Source: a virus. Taken from it: a stretch of 23,981 bases of DNA. The stretch is from positions 1-23,981 of the IMG/VR virus record IMGVR_UViG_3300043427_000649. One strand, written 5' to 3'. Under the pieces are notes generated by a model. It worked only from the letters and a program-made list of their open reading frames with translations. It did not search any database and was not told the origin of the DNA. This document shows, one piece after another, positions 13,640 to 21,806 of the stretch (the first letter of the stretch is position 1; each line of letters begins with the position of its first letter). The position numbers and the translations under genes were made by a program.

Positions 13640-15186
13640 GTAACTACGTTCAAAGCACCAACTTCGCGACCAAAGATACGTTGCCCACAGGCAACCCACT
13701 CAAGATCGTCAAAGGCACGGAGATCAACGCCGAGTTTGTCAACATCGCCGTAGCGGTCGCAACAAAAGCTGACTTGATCTCGCCAGTGCTGGTCACACCC
13801 GCGCTTGGAACGCCCGTCAGCGGCGTGTTGACCAACTGCACCGGGCTGCCTAGCTCGGGTTTGCTCACAAACTCGCTCACGATTGGCGGCACTGCCATTG
13901 CACTCGGCGCGTCTACCAACGCTCTGGCAAACGACATCACCATCAACGACGTCACAATTGGGCGCGGCGCAACTTCCGAAATCACCAATACCGCATTGGG
14001 TAATGGCACATTAGGCGCAGTAACCACAGCCATTAATTGCACAGCCGTGGGCACTTCAGCACTGTTCAGCAACACAACTGGAGCAAGGAATACGGCGGTC
14101 GGCGTGCGTGCTTTGGTTACAAACACCACCGGCGTCAACAACGTAGCCGTTGGCGTTAGCTCTTTGGATCAAAACTTGAGTGGCCTTTCCAACATTGCTG
14201 TTGGGCGCTCCGCGCTGTTCGATAACACAACAGGGTCCAGCAACGTGGCCATCGGAACAGTTGCCCTGAGCAACAACATTTCCGGCAACTCCAACGTGGC
14301 GATTGGCTTGGATTCGCAGTTCACCAACACCACCAGCACAGGCAACATCGGTATCGGCTTTGCCACGCTGTTCTCAAACAATTCCGGCACGTCTAACATG
14401 GCGATTGGCGGCAGCTCGTTGTACAACAACAACGCGGGCTTCAACAACATCGCCATCGGTGTTGACTCTATGTTTACGAACACCACCGGCGACGGCAACA
14501 TCGCGGTAGGCTATCAGGCCATGTTTGACAACGTGACCGGCAGCCAAAACGTGGCGGTCGGTGTGCAAGCATTGGAAGGCAACATAGGTGCTATCTATAA
14601 CACTGCGGTTGGCTTCCAATCACTTTACGCAAACAACGGCTATGGCAACACGGCCATCGGTCACATAGCGTTGGTTGGCAACACCGGCGGTCAGTCCAAC
14701 GTGGCGATTGGTAAGTCGGCGCTCGGCGCTTGCACTACCGGCTCGGGCAACACGACCATCAACGCGATGAATGGCTCAAGTGTTTACGCGCCTGTCTTTA
14801 ACGTCACCACAGAAAGCAATCGTTTTGTCGCGGGTTCAACTGGTGTGACCAACGCCTATGTTCAAGTGGCTTGGACGGTCGTTTCTGACGCGCGGGACAA
14901 GACCGACTTCGCGCCCGTACCCCACGGCTTGGACTTTGTGACCAAACTCAAGCCTACTACCTATCGGTACAAGCTTAATCGTAGCGACACAGAAGGCCAC
15001 GGCCCGCTGCGCTACGGCTTCAAGGCCCAAGACGTGTTGGAGCTGGAAGGCGACAACCCAGTGATTGTGGACACCGAAGACACTGAAAAGCTCAAGTTCA
15101 ACGATCAGTCGATGATTGCTGTTTTGGTAAACGCCATCCAAGAACTCAAAGCCGAGTTCGACGCTTACAAAGCCACACATCCTTGA
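13636..15186 (+). CDS. Second tail fibre with N-terminal anchor, 17-residue repeats and S74 chaperone domain
   Basis: A 516-residue fibre starting with GTG on a GTGA overlap. The N-terminus (FATKDTLPTGNPLKIVKGTE, then INAEFVNIAVAVATK) matches the virion-anchor sequence common to many podovirus fibres. About 14 repeats of 17 residues (118-374) follow, with the same NTTGxxNxAxGxxAL consensus as fibre 1. The C-terminal S74 domain (417-516) has SDARDK, with Ser417 and Lys422 as the likely self-cleavage pair. Both fibres end in a near-identical QELKAEFDAYKAxHP. It lacks the collagen and carbohydrate-binding modules of fibre 1 and is half as long. It follows the gp10-like hub and precedes the second copy of the small fibre-associated gene. 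Confidence 0.87.
   Translation: MSNYVQSTNFATKDTLPTGNPLKIVKGTEINAEFVNIAVAVATKADLISPVLVTPALGTPVSGVLTNCTGLPSSGLLTNSLTIGGTAIALGASTNALANDITINDVTIGRGATSEITNTALGNGTLGAVTTAINCTAVGTSALFSNTTGARNTAVGVRALVTNTTGVNNVAVGVSSLDQNLSGLSNIAVGRSALFDNTTGSSNVAIGTVALSNNISGNSNVAIGLDSQFTNTTSTGNIGIGFATLFSNNSGTSNMAIGGSSLYNNNAGFNNIAIGVDSMFTNTTGDGNIAVGYQAMFDNVTGSQNVAVGVQALEGNIGAIYNTAVGFQSLYANNGYGNTAIGHIALVGNTGGQSNVAIGKSALGACTTGSGNTTINAMNGSSVYAPVFNVTTESNRFVAGSTGVTNAYVQVAWTVVSDARDKTDFAPVPHGLDFVTKLKPTTYRYKLNRSDTEGHGPLRYGFKAQDVLELEGDNPVIVDTEDTEKLKFNDQSMIAVLVNAIQELKAEFDAYKATHP
13987..14757 (+). repeat. Array of about 14-15 coding repeats of 51 bases in fibre 2
   Basis: Degenerate 17-residue repeats, for example NTTGARNTAVGVRALVT, NTTGVNNVAVGVSSLDQ and NVTGSQNVAVGVQALEG. 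They share period and consensus with the array in fibre 1, although the DNA is more G/C-rich here. One unit near nt 14635 is one residue short. The repeats form the predicted beta-roll shaft between the virion anchor and the S74 domain. Confidence 0.83.
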
Positions 15187-15195
15187 AAGCCATAG

Positions 15196-15507
15196 ATGAC
15201 TACATTCACAGCCAAAATCCTTGCGATGAACACCTTGCAGCAGCCGGGCCCCGATTACGTGGTCAGCATGTTGTGGGAACTCACTGGCGTAGATGGCCAG
15301 CACACCGCGTCTGTACGCGGCACCACGCACTTTGACTCATCTGAGCAGTCTGGGCCAGTGACGCCATATAGCGCGCTGACACCCGAGATCGTCGTGAGCT
15401 GGATTTCGCCGGAAGACATGCTGGTTGCCCAGCAGTGCGTTCAGGGCCAAATCAACACCCTGATCGCGCCGCCTGTTCTGCCGCAAAACACGCCGCTGCC
15501 TTGGTAA
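15196..15507 (+). CDS. Small fibre-associated protein, copy 2 (unknown function)
   Basis: A 103-residue paralogue of the protein at 5666-5983, ungapped and about 53% identical by hand count. The shared MTTFT start, GVDGxxTAS, CVQGQI and terminal LPW define the family. It lies 9 bases after the fibre 2 stop, with only a weak GAAAG before the ATG, so it is probably translated by coupling. Occurrence directly after each S74 fibre argues for a fibre-linked role such as assembly chaperone or collar piece. Each copy may be matched to its own fibre, which would explain why two are kept. Confidence 0.77.
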   Translation: MTTFTAKILAMNTLQQPGPDYVVSMLWELTGVDGQHTASVRGTTHFDSSEQSGPVTPYSALTPEIVVSWISPEDMLVAQQCVQGQINTLIAPPVLPQNTPLPW

Positions 15508-15511
15508 CCTT

Positions 15512-15805
15512 ATGATCACTCATCACTTCAGCGATGGTCTGTACGCCAAGCAAGCGGTTATCCCCGCAGGTACAGCCATTCTGAAGCACACGCATGAGTT
15601 CAGCCATCTGTCGATCCTGGCCGCTGGCAAGGTGGCAGTGATGAAGGGTGATGCGATTGAGGTGATCGAGGCCCCGGCCTGCATAGAGATCAAGGCTGAT
15701 TTGACGCACGGCGTCAAGGCCCTTACAGATTGCGTTTGGTTTTGTATTCACGCCACTGACGAGACTGACCCGTCAAAAGTGGATGACGTTTTGATTGGAG
15801 TTTGA
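15512..15805 (+). CDS. Small cupin-fold protein
   Basis: A 97-residue single-domain cupin. Motif 1 is G-x5-HxH-x3-H-x6-G: Gly20, His26, His28, His32 (where many cupins have Glu) and Gly39. A second-motif His lies at residue 66 (KADLTHGVKAL). These four His could bind a metal, so the fold is likely functional, but no substrate or enzyme class can be assigned. It starts 4 bases after the preceding stop with no clear ribosome site, implying coupling. Its end abuts the first ejection-protein gene. Possible roles are a minor virion protein, a sugar-modifying enzyme or a stabiliser; none is shown. Confidence 0.75.
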   Translation: MITHHFSDGLYAKQAVIPAGTAILKHTHEFSHLSILAAGKVAVMKGDAIEVIEAPACIEIKADLTHGVKALTDCVWFCIHATDETDPSKVDDVLIGV

Positions 15806-15806
15806 T

Positions 15807-16820
15807 ATGCCATTTATCGCAGCAGGCGGCGCGCTTATCGGAGGTCTTCTTCAAGGCCGTTCCGCCCGTAGAGCCGCACAAACACAGGCCGACGCGCAGC
15901 GCGATTCAGCGCGGATGGCGGCTGAAGAAGCTCGGTTCCGACCAGTCGGCATCACGACACGTTTTGGCCGGTCTGACTTTGGGATTGGCCCTGACGGGCG
16001 TGTGTCAAGCGCTGGTTACACGCTCGACCCACAACTTGCGGCCATGCAGGATCGCTTCTTGGGTCTGGCGGGTGGTGGTCTGACGCAAGCCGAAGGCGCG
16101 CAGCAGCAGTTTGCTCCGCTGCAAGGTGCAGCGCAAGGTCTGTTTGGCCTTGGTCAGCAGTATTTGGCGCAGTCTCCCCAAGAGGCCGCGCAGCAGTTCA
16201 TGTCGCAGCAGCAGAACCTTTTGGCCCCTAGCCGTGAGCGTCAGTTGTCGCAACTGCAAAACCGAATGTTCAACACAGGTCGTCAAGGTCTGGCTGTTGG
16301 CGCTACTGGCGCGCGCCCTGGCGGCGGTGCAGGTCTCGGTGCAGCAAACCCCGAGCTGGAGGCGTACTACAACGCTTTGGCTCAACAGGACGCGCAACTG
16401 GCGGCTGGGGCGCAGCAAGCGGGTATGGAACAGGCCCGATTCGGTGCTGGTTTGTTTGCAACAGGTGGAAACCTGCTTGATCAGGGCTACAGAGGTCAGA
16501 CAGCAGCGCTCGGCCCATATGAAGCGTATTTGCGCAGCGCGGCTGGTTTGGAGACGCTGGGGCAAGCGCCTTTGGACATCGGCGCTCAGTTGGGTGGTCG
16601 TATGGCCAACCCGACAGGTGCGCAGGCGCTCTTACAAGGCGGTATGGGCGCGGCGCAAAGCCAGTTCGCGGCCAACGCCTACAACCCGTTCGCCACAGCG
16701 CTGACAGGCTTGAGCCAGAACAGGCAGTTCACCGGCGCTCTGGCAAACCAGTTTGGTGGTGGCGGTACTTTCCGTGCGGACCCCAACGCGTACGCCTTCG
16801 GCACGCAATCTTGGGAATAA
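15807..16820 (+). CDS. Ejection (internal virion) protein 1
   Basis: A 337-residue protein, Gln/Ala/Gly-rich. A short Gly/Ala-rich hydrophobic N-terminal segment (about 3-17, IAAGGALIGGLLQG) is followed by a helical RSARRAAQTQADAQRD stretch, RPVGITTRFGRSDF, and long helical Gln-rich tracts to the end. It resembles the first of the three P22-type proteins (gp7, gp20, gp16) that leave with the DNA and form a conduit across the cell envelope. ATG at 15807 was chosen over TTG at 15795 because GGAG lies 6 bases ahead of it. It is the first of three such genes in a row. Confidence 0.7.
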   Translation: MPFIAAGGALIGGLLQGRSARRAAQTQADAQRDSARMAAEEARFRPVGITTRFGRSDFGIGPDGRVSSAGYTLDPQLAAMQDRFLGLAGGGLTQAEGAQQQFAPLQGAAQGLFGLGQQYLAQSPQEAAQQFMSQQQNLLAPSRERQLSQLQNRMFNTGRQGLAVGATGARPGGGAGLGAANPELEAYYNALAQQDAQLAAGAQQAGMEQARFGAGLFATGGNLLDQGYRGQTAALGPYEAYLRSAAGLETLGQAPLDIGAQLGGRMANPTGAQALLQGGMGAAQSQFAANAYNPFATALTGLSQNRQFTGALANQFGGGGTFRADPNAYAFGTQSWE

Positions 16821-16830
16821 GGAGTAAGAC

Positions 16831-18222
16831 ATGGCAGAGATTGTTCAATCCTTGTTCGGCGTTTCGCCGGAGATGTACCAACGACAACAGCAAGATCGGG
16901 CTGACGCTCAGGCGTTGCGCTTTGCGCAGCTCGACCCGTTCCAGCAAGCGAACTTCGCCATTGGCCGTGGAGCCAACATGCTGGGCGGCGCAATCGGCGG
17001 CGCGCTCGGTGGCCAAGACCCTGAGTTGCAGCGCATCACGCTGCGCCAGCAGATTGCAAGCCAGATCGACTTTACAGACCCTGCGTCTATCCAGCAAGGC
17101 ATGAACGCTCTGGGTGACGACGTGATGGGTAAACAGCAGTTGGCGCAGATATACCGCCAGCAGCAAGAAAGCGGTGCCCTGATCGCACAGCGTACGGCTG
17201 CGGCCACGCGGGAGCGCGCGCCTACGGGCGATGTCGCGAAAGGAATGCGCGTAAACGAGATAACCCGAGCCCTTCAAACACCTGAGATAAGCGCGCTTGA
17301 GCGTATCGGCTTGGAAGCAGAATTAAACTCACTGAGCCCGGCCAAAGCTAAAGAGCCTACAACCCCTGAAATAACTAACGCTGCTGCTTTTGCCGCTACC
17401 AAGGGTGAGCCCGGCACACCGGCGTACACAGCCGCGTTCCAATCTAAATTTAATGAATTGATTGCACCCAAAGAAGCCAAAGGCCCATCGTTTGGCACGG
17501 ACCGCGAGGCCGTGGCTGCAACAATGTTTGACAACAAAACATATGCGGAATTAACGCCCGCGCAAAAAGCAGAAGTCAACAAAGCCGTCGATGAGTCAAA
17601 AAAATCTGTTGCCGCAGCAGGGGCCCCCCGTTTGCCTGGCGAACCTGTCAAGACCAAAGACTGGATGGACTTCACTCAGAATGTGTTGAGTAAAGACCCG
17701 GTAATGCTTCGCACATCCACCATTCTTTCGGATGCGCCTGCGGCTATTGAGACAATCCGGCTGTCTGCGTCAAACGATATCGCAGCAAATGCTTTGCCTG
17801 GTTCTTTAGCCCGGCTTACTGGTGAGGGTAAAAATATGTCCAACGCCGACGTAGCGCGTTTTGCGCGTACGGGTGGTTTGGACGACCGTTTGGCGCAAGA
17901 CGTCGTAAAGTTTTTCTCAGGTCGGACAACCAACGTGAAAAAAGAACAGGCCGAACGGTTTGCTACGGCGTTGTATCGCGGCGCGTTGATCGAGCGCAGA
18001 AAAAAACTTGTGGACGAATCAGACCAGTACGGTTACTTGGACTCGCCTAACTACAAGATTGCGTTGCGGCAAATCGACGATCAGTTGGCAAGATTTAAGC
18101 TGGCGCCTAAGCCCGGAGCAGCGGATGCGCCTGCGGGCACACCGCCAGCGGGTGGACTTAGCGCTGCCGAACAGGCTGAGTTAGATCAACTTCGCTCACG
18201 TTACAGAAGGAATCCACAATGA
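16831..18222 (+). CDS. Ejection (internal virion) protein 2
   Basis: A 463-residue helical protein. The N-terminus (MAEIVQSLFGVSPEMYQRQQ) leads into a Gly/Ala zipper, about residues 45-61 (GRGANMLGGAIGGALGG), of the kind that packs in membranes. The rest is charged and helical, with an Ala/Pro-rich low-complexity end (about 425-450, GAADAPAGTPPAGG). GGAG precedes the ATG. It overlaps the next gene by 4 bases (ATGA). Family identity is inferred from position after a gp10-like hub and fibre, from size, and from the small-residue membrane segment. No catalytic motif such as a lytic transglycosylase was found. Confidence 0.66.
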   Translation: MAEIVQSLFGVSPEMYQRQQQDRADAQALRFAQLDPFQQANFAIGRGANMLGGAIGGALGGQDPELQRITLRQQIASQIDFTDPASIQQGMNALGDDVMGKQQLAQIYRQQQESGALIAQRTAAATRERAPTGDVAKGMRVNEITRALQTPEISALERIGLEAELNSLSPAKAKEPTTPEITNAAAFAATKGEPGTPAYTAAFQSKFNELIAPKEAKGPSFGTDREAVAATMFDNKTYAELTPAQKAEVNKAVDESKKSVAAAGAPRLPGEPVKTKDWMDFTQNVLSKDPVMLRTSTILSDAPAAIETIRLSASNDIAANALPGSLARLTGEGKNMSNADVARFARTGGLDDRLAQDVVKFFSGRTTNVKKEQAERFATALYRGALIERRKKLVDESDQYGYLDSPNYKIALRQIDDQLARFKLAPKPGAADAPAGTPPAGGLSAAEQAELDQLRSRYRRNPQ

Positions 18223-20921
18223 CGCCTCGTGAAGAATTAGAAGCGCTGCGCCGGATGGCCGAGCTTGAGGCAAAAGCAGCTCCTCCGACGCGTGAACAAC
18301 TCATAAGCCAAATCCCCACCACGGGCGCTCCGACAGCGCCGCAACCACGCCCTGCCACAAGCATGGGTGAATACTTGCGTACGATGGCGGCGCGGGGGCT
18401 GACAGCGGATGTTGCACGGTTGACCTCAGGCAGTGCAGCTCAAACAGGGACGTTTGCGGGCGCGTTTCCGACACAACCTGAATTGGAAGAATTCACAACA
18501 CCAAACATCCAGCGTCGCATGGGCGTTGACGTTGACTTGCGCCCTGCAACCACTACGCAACGTATGCTAGGTGCGGGAGTTGAGGCCGTGGCATCCCCCC
18601 TTAACTTATTTGGCCTTCCAGCCACTGGCCCCGCGCGAGCAGCAGTAGCAGCGGGGGCTGCGGCGGCCGGTGTTGGCGGTGAGTTTGGTGGTGAAGTTGG
18701 CGGGCAAGTCGCTGGCGTGCCTGGCCAAGTCACTGGCGGTATTCTTTTTGCGCTGGCGTCCGGCGGCGGCGCGGTCAAAGGCGTGGAGTCGCTTTTGAGC
18801 CGGGGTAAGGGCGTTGACCTCAAGGACTTCAATGTAGAAGACTTGGCTGGGATAGAAGGCAGCTCGGTTGCAAAGGATTTGGTCGAGAAAGCCTTGGCTG
18901 CGGACCCCGGTCTGAATGCGCGGCTGTTAGACATCAAGAAAAAGGTTGATTTCGTTGGTGGCCAAAGCGGCGTTCTAGCCAGCGGCGGTATAGACAATAA
19001 AGTGTTTCGCAGCGCATTGACCAAACTTGCGCAAAGCGACGAGAAGATTGGCAGTGAACTGCAAAAAATCTACACAGATTTGCAGACAGCCGTCCGCAAT
19101 AAGGCCACGGAGCTGTACCCACAGCCGAGCAGTACGTTGCCAAGCGCGGGTAAAGCCGCAGCAGCCGCCGAAATCGACTTCAACAAGCGGCTTGGCGCTA
19201 TCGCTGCGCAACAGGCCAAGCTAACGCAATCGCTTGATTTGGGCGGTGCCCCCGTTGAGTTGGGTAAGTCAATCCAAAACCTGACGCTTGCACAAGAAGC
19301 GGCAGCGCGGAGCGCCTTGTCGCCCGACTACAACAGCGTCAAAAAGCAGGCGTCGGCTATGGGCGCAATCTTGCCTGCTGCGCAAACGCAGTCCTTGCTG
19401 GACACTGCCAAGGACTTGTTCATGCAAGACCCTTGGGGTCGTCAATCCAGTTTGCTCAAGCTGGTGGAAAAACAGTCTGGCGAATTTGAAAAGCTGCGCG
19501 GGCGTGCAGCGCCAGTTTCTACAGGCCAGACGCTGCCGTCGGTCACTGGCGACTTATCTGCTGGCTTAGATATCACCAGTTTGGATTCGCTCAAGCGCCG
19601 TGTGGCCGAAGACATCCGCACGGTCAAGTCCGACAGCACTCGCGACAAATTGGTCCTGTTGCAGCAGCGCGTTGACGACGCCCTCAATCAAGTGCAAAAC
19701 AGTAGCGGCGACGTAAGAGTTAATTTCCGTGGCCAGCCAACTACCTTTGGCAACGCCATGCAGCAGCTTGATCTGGACTACTACAACAAGGTAGGCATCC
19801 CGTTCAAAGACGCCGATGCGGTGCAGAAGATCGGCGCTCAAGAATACGCCGAGCGCATTGCACCTCAGTTGGCGGGTAGCCCCACGTCCATGTCGCAGTT
19901 CTTGCGCATAGCAGGCGACGAGGGCGTTCCTTTAGCCGAGAAAGCTGTGATGTCCAAGCTGTACACGCAGTCTTTGGGTAAAGACGGGTACATTGACCCG
20001 ATGAAGCTGGATGCGCTGTTAACCAAAACAAGCAACAACGGCGGGTACAGCGACATCTTGACGCAACTGCCGGATTTGCAGAATAGGCTGACTGACGCAA
20101 CCCAACGCGCCGACTTCCTGTCATCGCAGCGCGTTGCTATCGACGACGCTGCCAAAGCGGAGCGTGTGCGTATCGGCGACAGTTTCTTGGCCGACTACGA
20201 CCGAGGCGGCGTTGAGGCAATAACAGCCCGCATGTTGGGTGCCAACGGCATAGGCTATCAAGCCAAGTTTATGAACGACTTAAAAAAGTTGTCGCCGGAT
20301 GACCAGACCAACGCAACGCTCGCTGTGCGCAACGCAATGGTCACCAAAATGCTGGACAGCAAAAACCCGTTTGAGTTCTTGAACAAGAACAAAACGGCGT
20401 ACACCAAAATGTTTGGTAAGTCGCACGTTGACAACTTGGCTGCGATGGCCGATGTCCAGCGATTGGCGACCAAAATCGACGTTGAGCGCTTGCCTCTAAA
20501 CGATGTTGCCATTAAGCAAATGTCGGCGATGCAGCGCCTTCTTGGTGGCGTAGACCCCAAGCAAGTGTCGGCTATCGCAGTCAATCAGATTTCCAGCGTG
20601 TTCAACAAGGGCTTCCGAATTGCGGCTTTGATTGGCCAGCAAAACATTGACCAGGCCACAAGAGAGGCACAGCGCAAGCTGTTCATGGACCCGAACGGTC
20701 TTGATAGCACAGTCAAAGCGACAACGCGCTTGATCAGTAAAAAAGGTCAAGAGGTCGATTTGAAATCGCTTATCAAACCCGATGACTTATCCAACGTAGC
20801 CAGCTCATTGGGCATGAGCGTGCTGCGATCGGGTTATTTGGGCGGCTCTGTTGCAGCGTCCGAAAGCGAAGTGATGCCCGAAGAGACTGGCGATTTCTAC
20901 CAGTACACGCCACAAGAGTAA
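18219..20921 (+). CDS. Ejection (internal virion) protein 3, large
   Basis: A 900-residue protein, the largest of the three ejection candidates and probably the P22 gp16-type or T7 gp16-type partner. A charged N-terminus (1-35) and an N-terminal region ending near residue 110 precede a long Gly/Ala/Val-rich stretch (about 110-195, with AAVAAGAAAAGVGG and GGILFALASGGGAV) suited to membrane insertion. The rest is helical and charged, with coiled-coil-like parts. The C-terminus ends acidic (SESEVMPEETGDF). I looked for a lytic transglycosylase motif and saw none. It starts on an ATGA overlap with GAAGGA upstream and is the last gene of the late block, three bases from the oppositely oriented gene. 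Confidence 0.68.
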   Translation: MTPREELEALRRMAELEAKAAPPTREQLISQIPTTGAPTAPQPRPATSMGEYLRTMAARGLTADVARLTSGSAAQTGTFAGAFPTQPELEEFTTPNIQRRMGVDVDLRPATTTQRMLGAGVEAVASPLNLFGLPATGPARAAVAAGAAAAGVGGEFGGEVGGQVAGVPGQVTGGILFALASGGGAVKGVESLLSRGKGVDLKDFNVEDLAGIEGSSVAKDLVEKALAADPGLNARLLDIKKKVDFVGGQSGVLASGGIDNKVFRSALTKLAQSDEKIGSELQKIYTDLQTAVRNKATELYPQPSSTLPSAGKAAAAAEIDFNKRLGAIAAQQAKLTQSLDLGGAPVELGKSIQNLTLAQEAAARSALSPDYNSVKKQASAMGAILPAAQTQSLLDTAKDLFMQDPWGRQSSLLKLVEKQSGEFEKLRGRAAPVSTGQTLPSVTGDLSAGLDITSLDSLKRRVAEDIRTVKSDSTRDKLVLLQQRVDDALNQVQNSSGDVRVNFRGQPTTFGNAMQQLDLDYYNKVGIPFKDADAVQKIGAQEYAERIAPQLAGSPTSMSQFLRIAGDEGVPLAEKAVMSKLYTQSLGKDGYIDPMKLDALLTKTSNNGGYSDILTQLPDLQNRLTDATQRADFLSSQRVAIDDAAKAERVRIGDSFLADYDRGGVEAITARMLGANGIGYQAKFMNDLKKLSPDDQTNATLAVRNAMVTKMLDSKNPFEFLNKNKTAYTKMFGKSHVDNLAAMADVQRLATKIDVERLPLNDVAIKQMSAMQRLLGGVDPKQVSAIAVNQISSVFNKGFRIAALIGQQNIDQATREAQRKLFMDPNGLDSTVKATTRLISKKGQEVDLKSLIKPDDLSNVASSLGMSVLRSGYLGGSVAASESEVMPEETGDFYQYTPQE

Positions 20922-20974
20922 GCGTCACAGCCGTCCCTTGGGCACCTCGTGCTTATTCAGGAACGGCTTGACGC
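20922..20974. repeat. Imperfect inverted repeat at the convergent junction, possible two-way terminator
   Basis: GCGTCACAGCCGT at 20922-20934 pairs with ACGGCTTGACGC at 20963-20974: a 12-bp stem with one bulged base and a 28-base loop that holds a further GCAC/GTGC pairing (20942-20952). It starts right after the stop of the last late gene and covers the stop of the facing gene. No T-run follows on either strand, so factor-independent termination is unproven. It lies partly within coding sequence. Confidence 0.4.
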
Positions 20975-21104
20975 CGGGCTTGGCTCGGCTGTAGATGCCA
21001 AAGGCTTTGTAATCAGTGCTAGGGGCCACGCCCTTGGCTCTGAACGCAACATCTTGCAAGAAGATGCTCGGGCGTGGGTCTTTCTTCCAATCAAACGGGC
21101 TCAT
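20925..21104 (-). CDS. Hypothetical 59-residue protein, last gene of the leftward block
   Basis: A small basic protein (MSPFDWKKDPRPSIFLQDVA, later TDYKAFGIYSRAKPG and a KGRL end). Its ATG overlaps the stop of the gene before it as ATGA, and the reading frame fills the space to the convergent junction exactly, which supports it as real. No family is recognised. It ends three bases from the stop of the last late gene, so its transcript would run into antisense of the ejection gene unless it is terminated. Confidence 0.62.
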   Translation of the reverse strand: MSPFDWKKDPRPSIFLQDVAFRAKGVAPSTDYKAFGIYSRAKPGVKPFLNKHEVPKGRL

Positions 21105-21565
21105 ACAGTCTCCACAATAGGACGCGATTTCTTAAGGCGCACAGTTTCAGTTACAAACTCCATCGCCGTCTCCAACTGCTTGACCGTTACGGTCTCCAGT
21201 TGAGCGTCGTGTATCTCCATCGCCAGGTTTAGGGCCGTCAGCTCGTCACCGCGCACGATAAAGCGGCTCTTCAGACCACGGCGAGCGAGCGTGAGCAGCG
21301 CGTCTTGCGCCGCTCGCAGCTCGGGCATCCAGTCGCTTCCAACACCCTGCCGGGCAAGCGCCTCGGCGATGTTGAGCGCAGCGATGATGATGTCGATCTC
21401 AACTCGCGTCGCAGTGCCTAGCCGCAGCGTGTTCATCGCGTCGTGGTTGCGTATCTTAATCGTGGCGCTGGCGCTGACATCTTCCACACGCCGTAGGCCC
21501 GACTGCACCCAGGCCATGTTGTCTAGGCGCACGCCTTTGGGCTTGTACTTGCTGCGCTTTCTCAT
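21101..21565 (-). CDS. Conserved hypothetical phage protein, 154 residues
   Basis: A soluble protein with a basic start (MRKRSKYKPKGVRLDNMAWV), a helical middle (IIIAALNIAEALARQGVGSD, then ELRAAQDALLTLARRG), an LTALNLAMEIHDAQLE block and the end RPIVETV. I recall close relatives in many proteobacterial phages, none with known function. The Met at 21565 was preferred over one five codons upstream because it forms the ATGA overlap used throughout this block. It is the largest complete gene here, so it may be the most useful handle for identifying the phage group. Confidence 0.78.
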   Translation of the reverse strand: MRKRSKYKPKGVRLDNMAWVQSGLRRVEDVSASATIKIRNHDAMNTLRLGTATRVEIDIIIAALNIAEALARQGVGSDWMPELRAAQDALLTLARRGLKSRFIVRGDELTALNLAMEIHDAQLETVTVKQLETAMEFVTETVRLKKSRPIVETV

Positions 21566-21732
21566 GACAGCGACTTCCATTTGCTCTTGGGCTCGTTAGC
21601 CCTCTCCACGTAGAAGTGGATCAGGAAGTTGAACACCTGCGAGTAGCTCATGACGATGCCCGTGTCAGCGGCCAGCCGGTCACGTATCTTGTCGATGTCG
21701 TTGCTCACGGGTATGGTGACGCGTTTGGTCAT
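21562..21732 (-). CDS. Ribbon-helix-helix-like DNA-binding protein, 56 residues
   Basis: The sequence reads as one short strand (KRVTIPVSN), a helix (DIDKIRDRLAADTGIV) and a second helix (SYSQVFNFLIHFYVERAN). That is the Arc/MetJ-type ribbon-helix-helix plan, in which a dimer inserts a two-stranded sheet into the DNA major groove. Length is typical of such phage repressors. A strong GGAGGAG lies 7 bases before the chosen ATG at 21732; a longer in-frame start at 21846 was rejected. It could regulate this leftward operon, but no operator was identified. Fold assignment is by pattern only. Confidence 0.66.
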   Translation of the reverse strand: MTKRVTIPVSNDIDKIRDRLAADTGIVMSYSQVFNFLIHFYVERANEPKSKWKSLS

Positions 21733-21806
21733 TTCTTGCTCCTCCAAAACGCCCACACGTACACGGCAGTGTGAGCAATGCCGATCAGCCACATCCACCA
21801 AGTCAT
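21729..21806 (-). CDS. 25-residue Trp-rich membrane peptide
   Basis: A tiny reading frame with five Trp in 25 residues: MTWWMWLIGIAHTAV, then YVWAF and a WRSKK end. This is one hydrophobic helix with a basic C-terminus, expected to insert in the inner membrane with the basic end inside. It begins at an ATGA overlap, has GGGGGA upstream, and ends at an ATGA overlap with the RHH-like gene, so it fills the space between neighbours exactly. Function is unknown; host-directed membrane peptides are common in early phage operons. Confidence 0.55.
   Translation of the reverse strand: MTWWMWLIGIAHTAVYVWAFWRSKK

Noticed and set aside
18219-20921. A lytic transglycosylase or other peptidoglycan-cutting domain in the large ejection protein.
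   Set aside because: No Glu-Ser...Gly pattern or other catalytic signature was found on reading through the protein.
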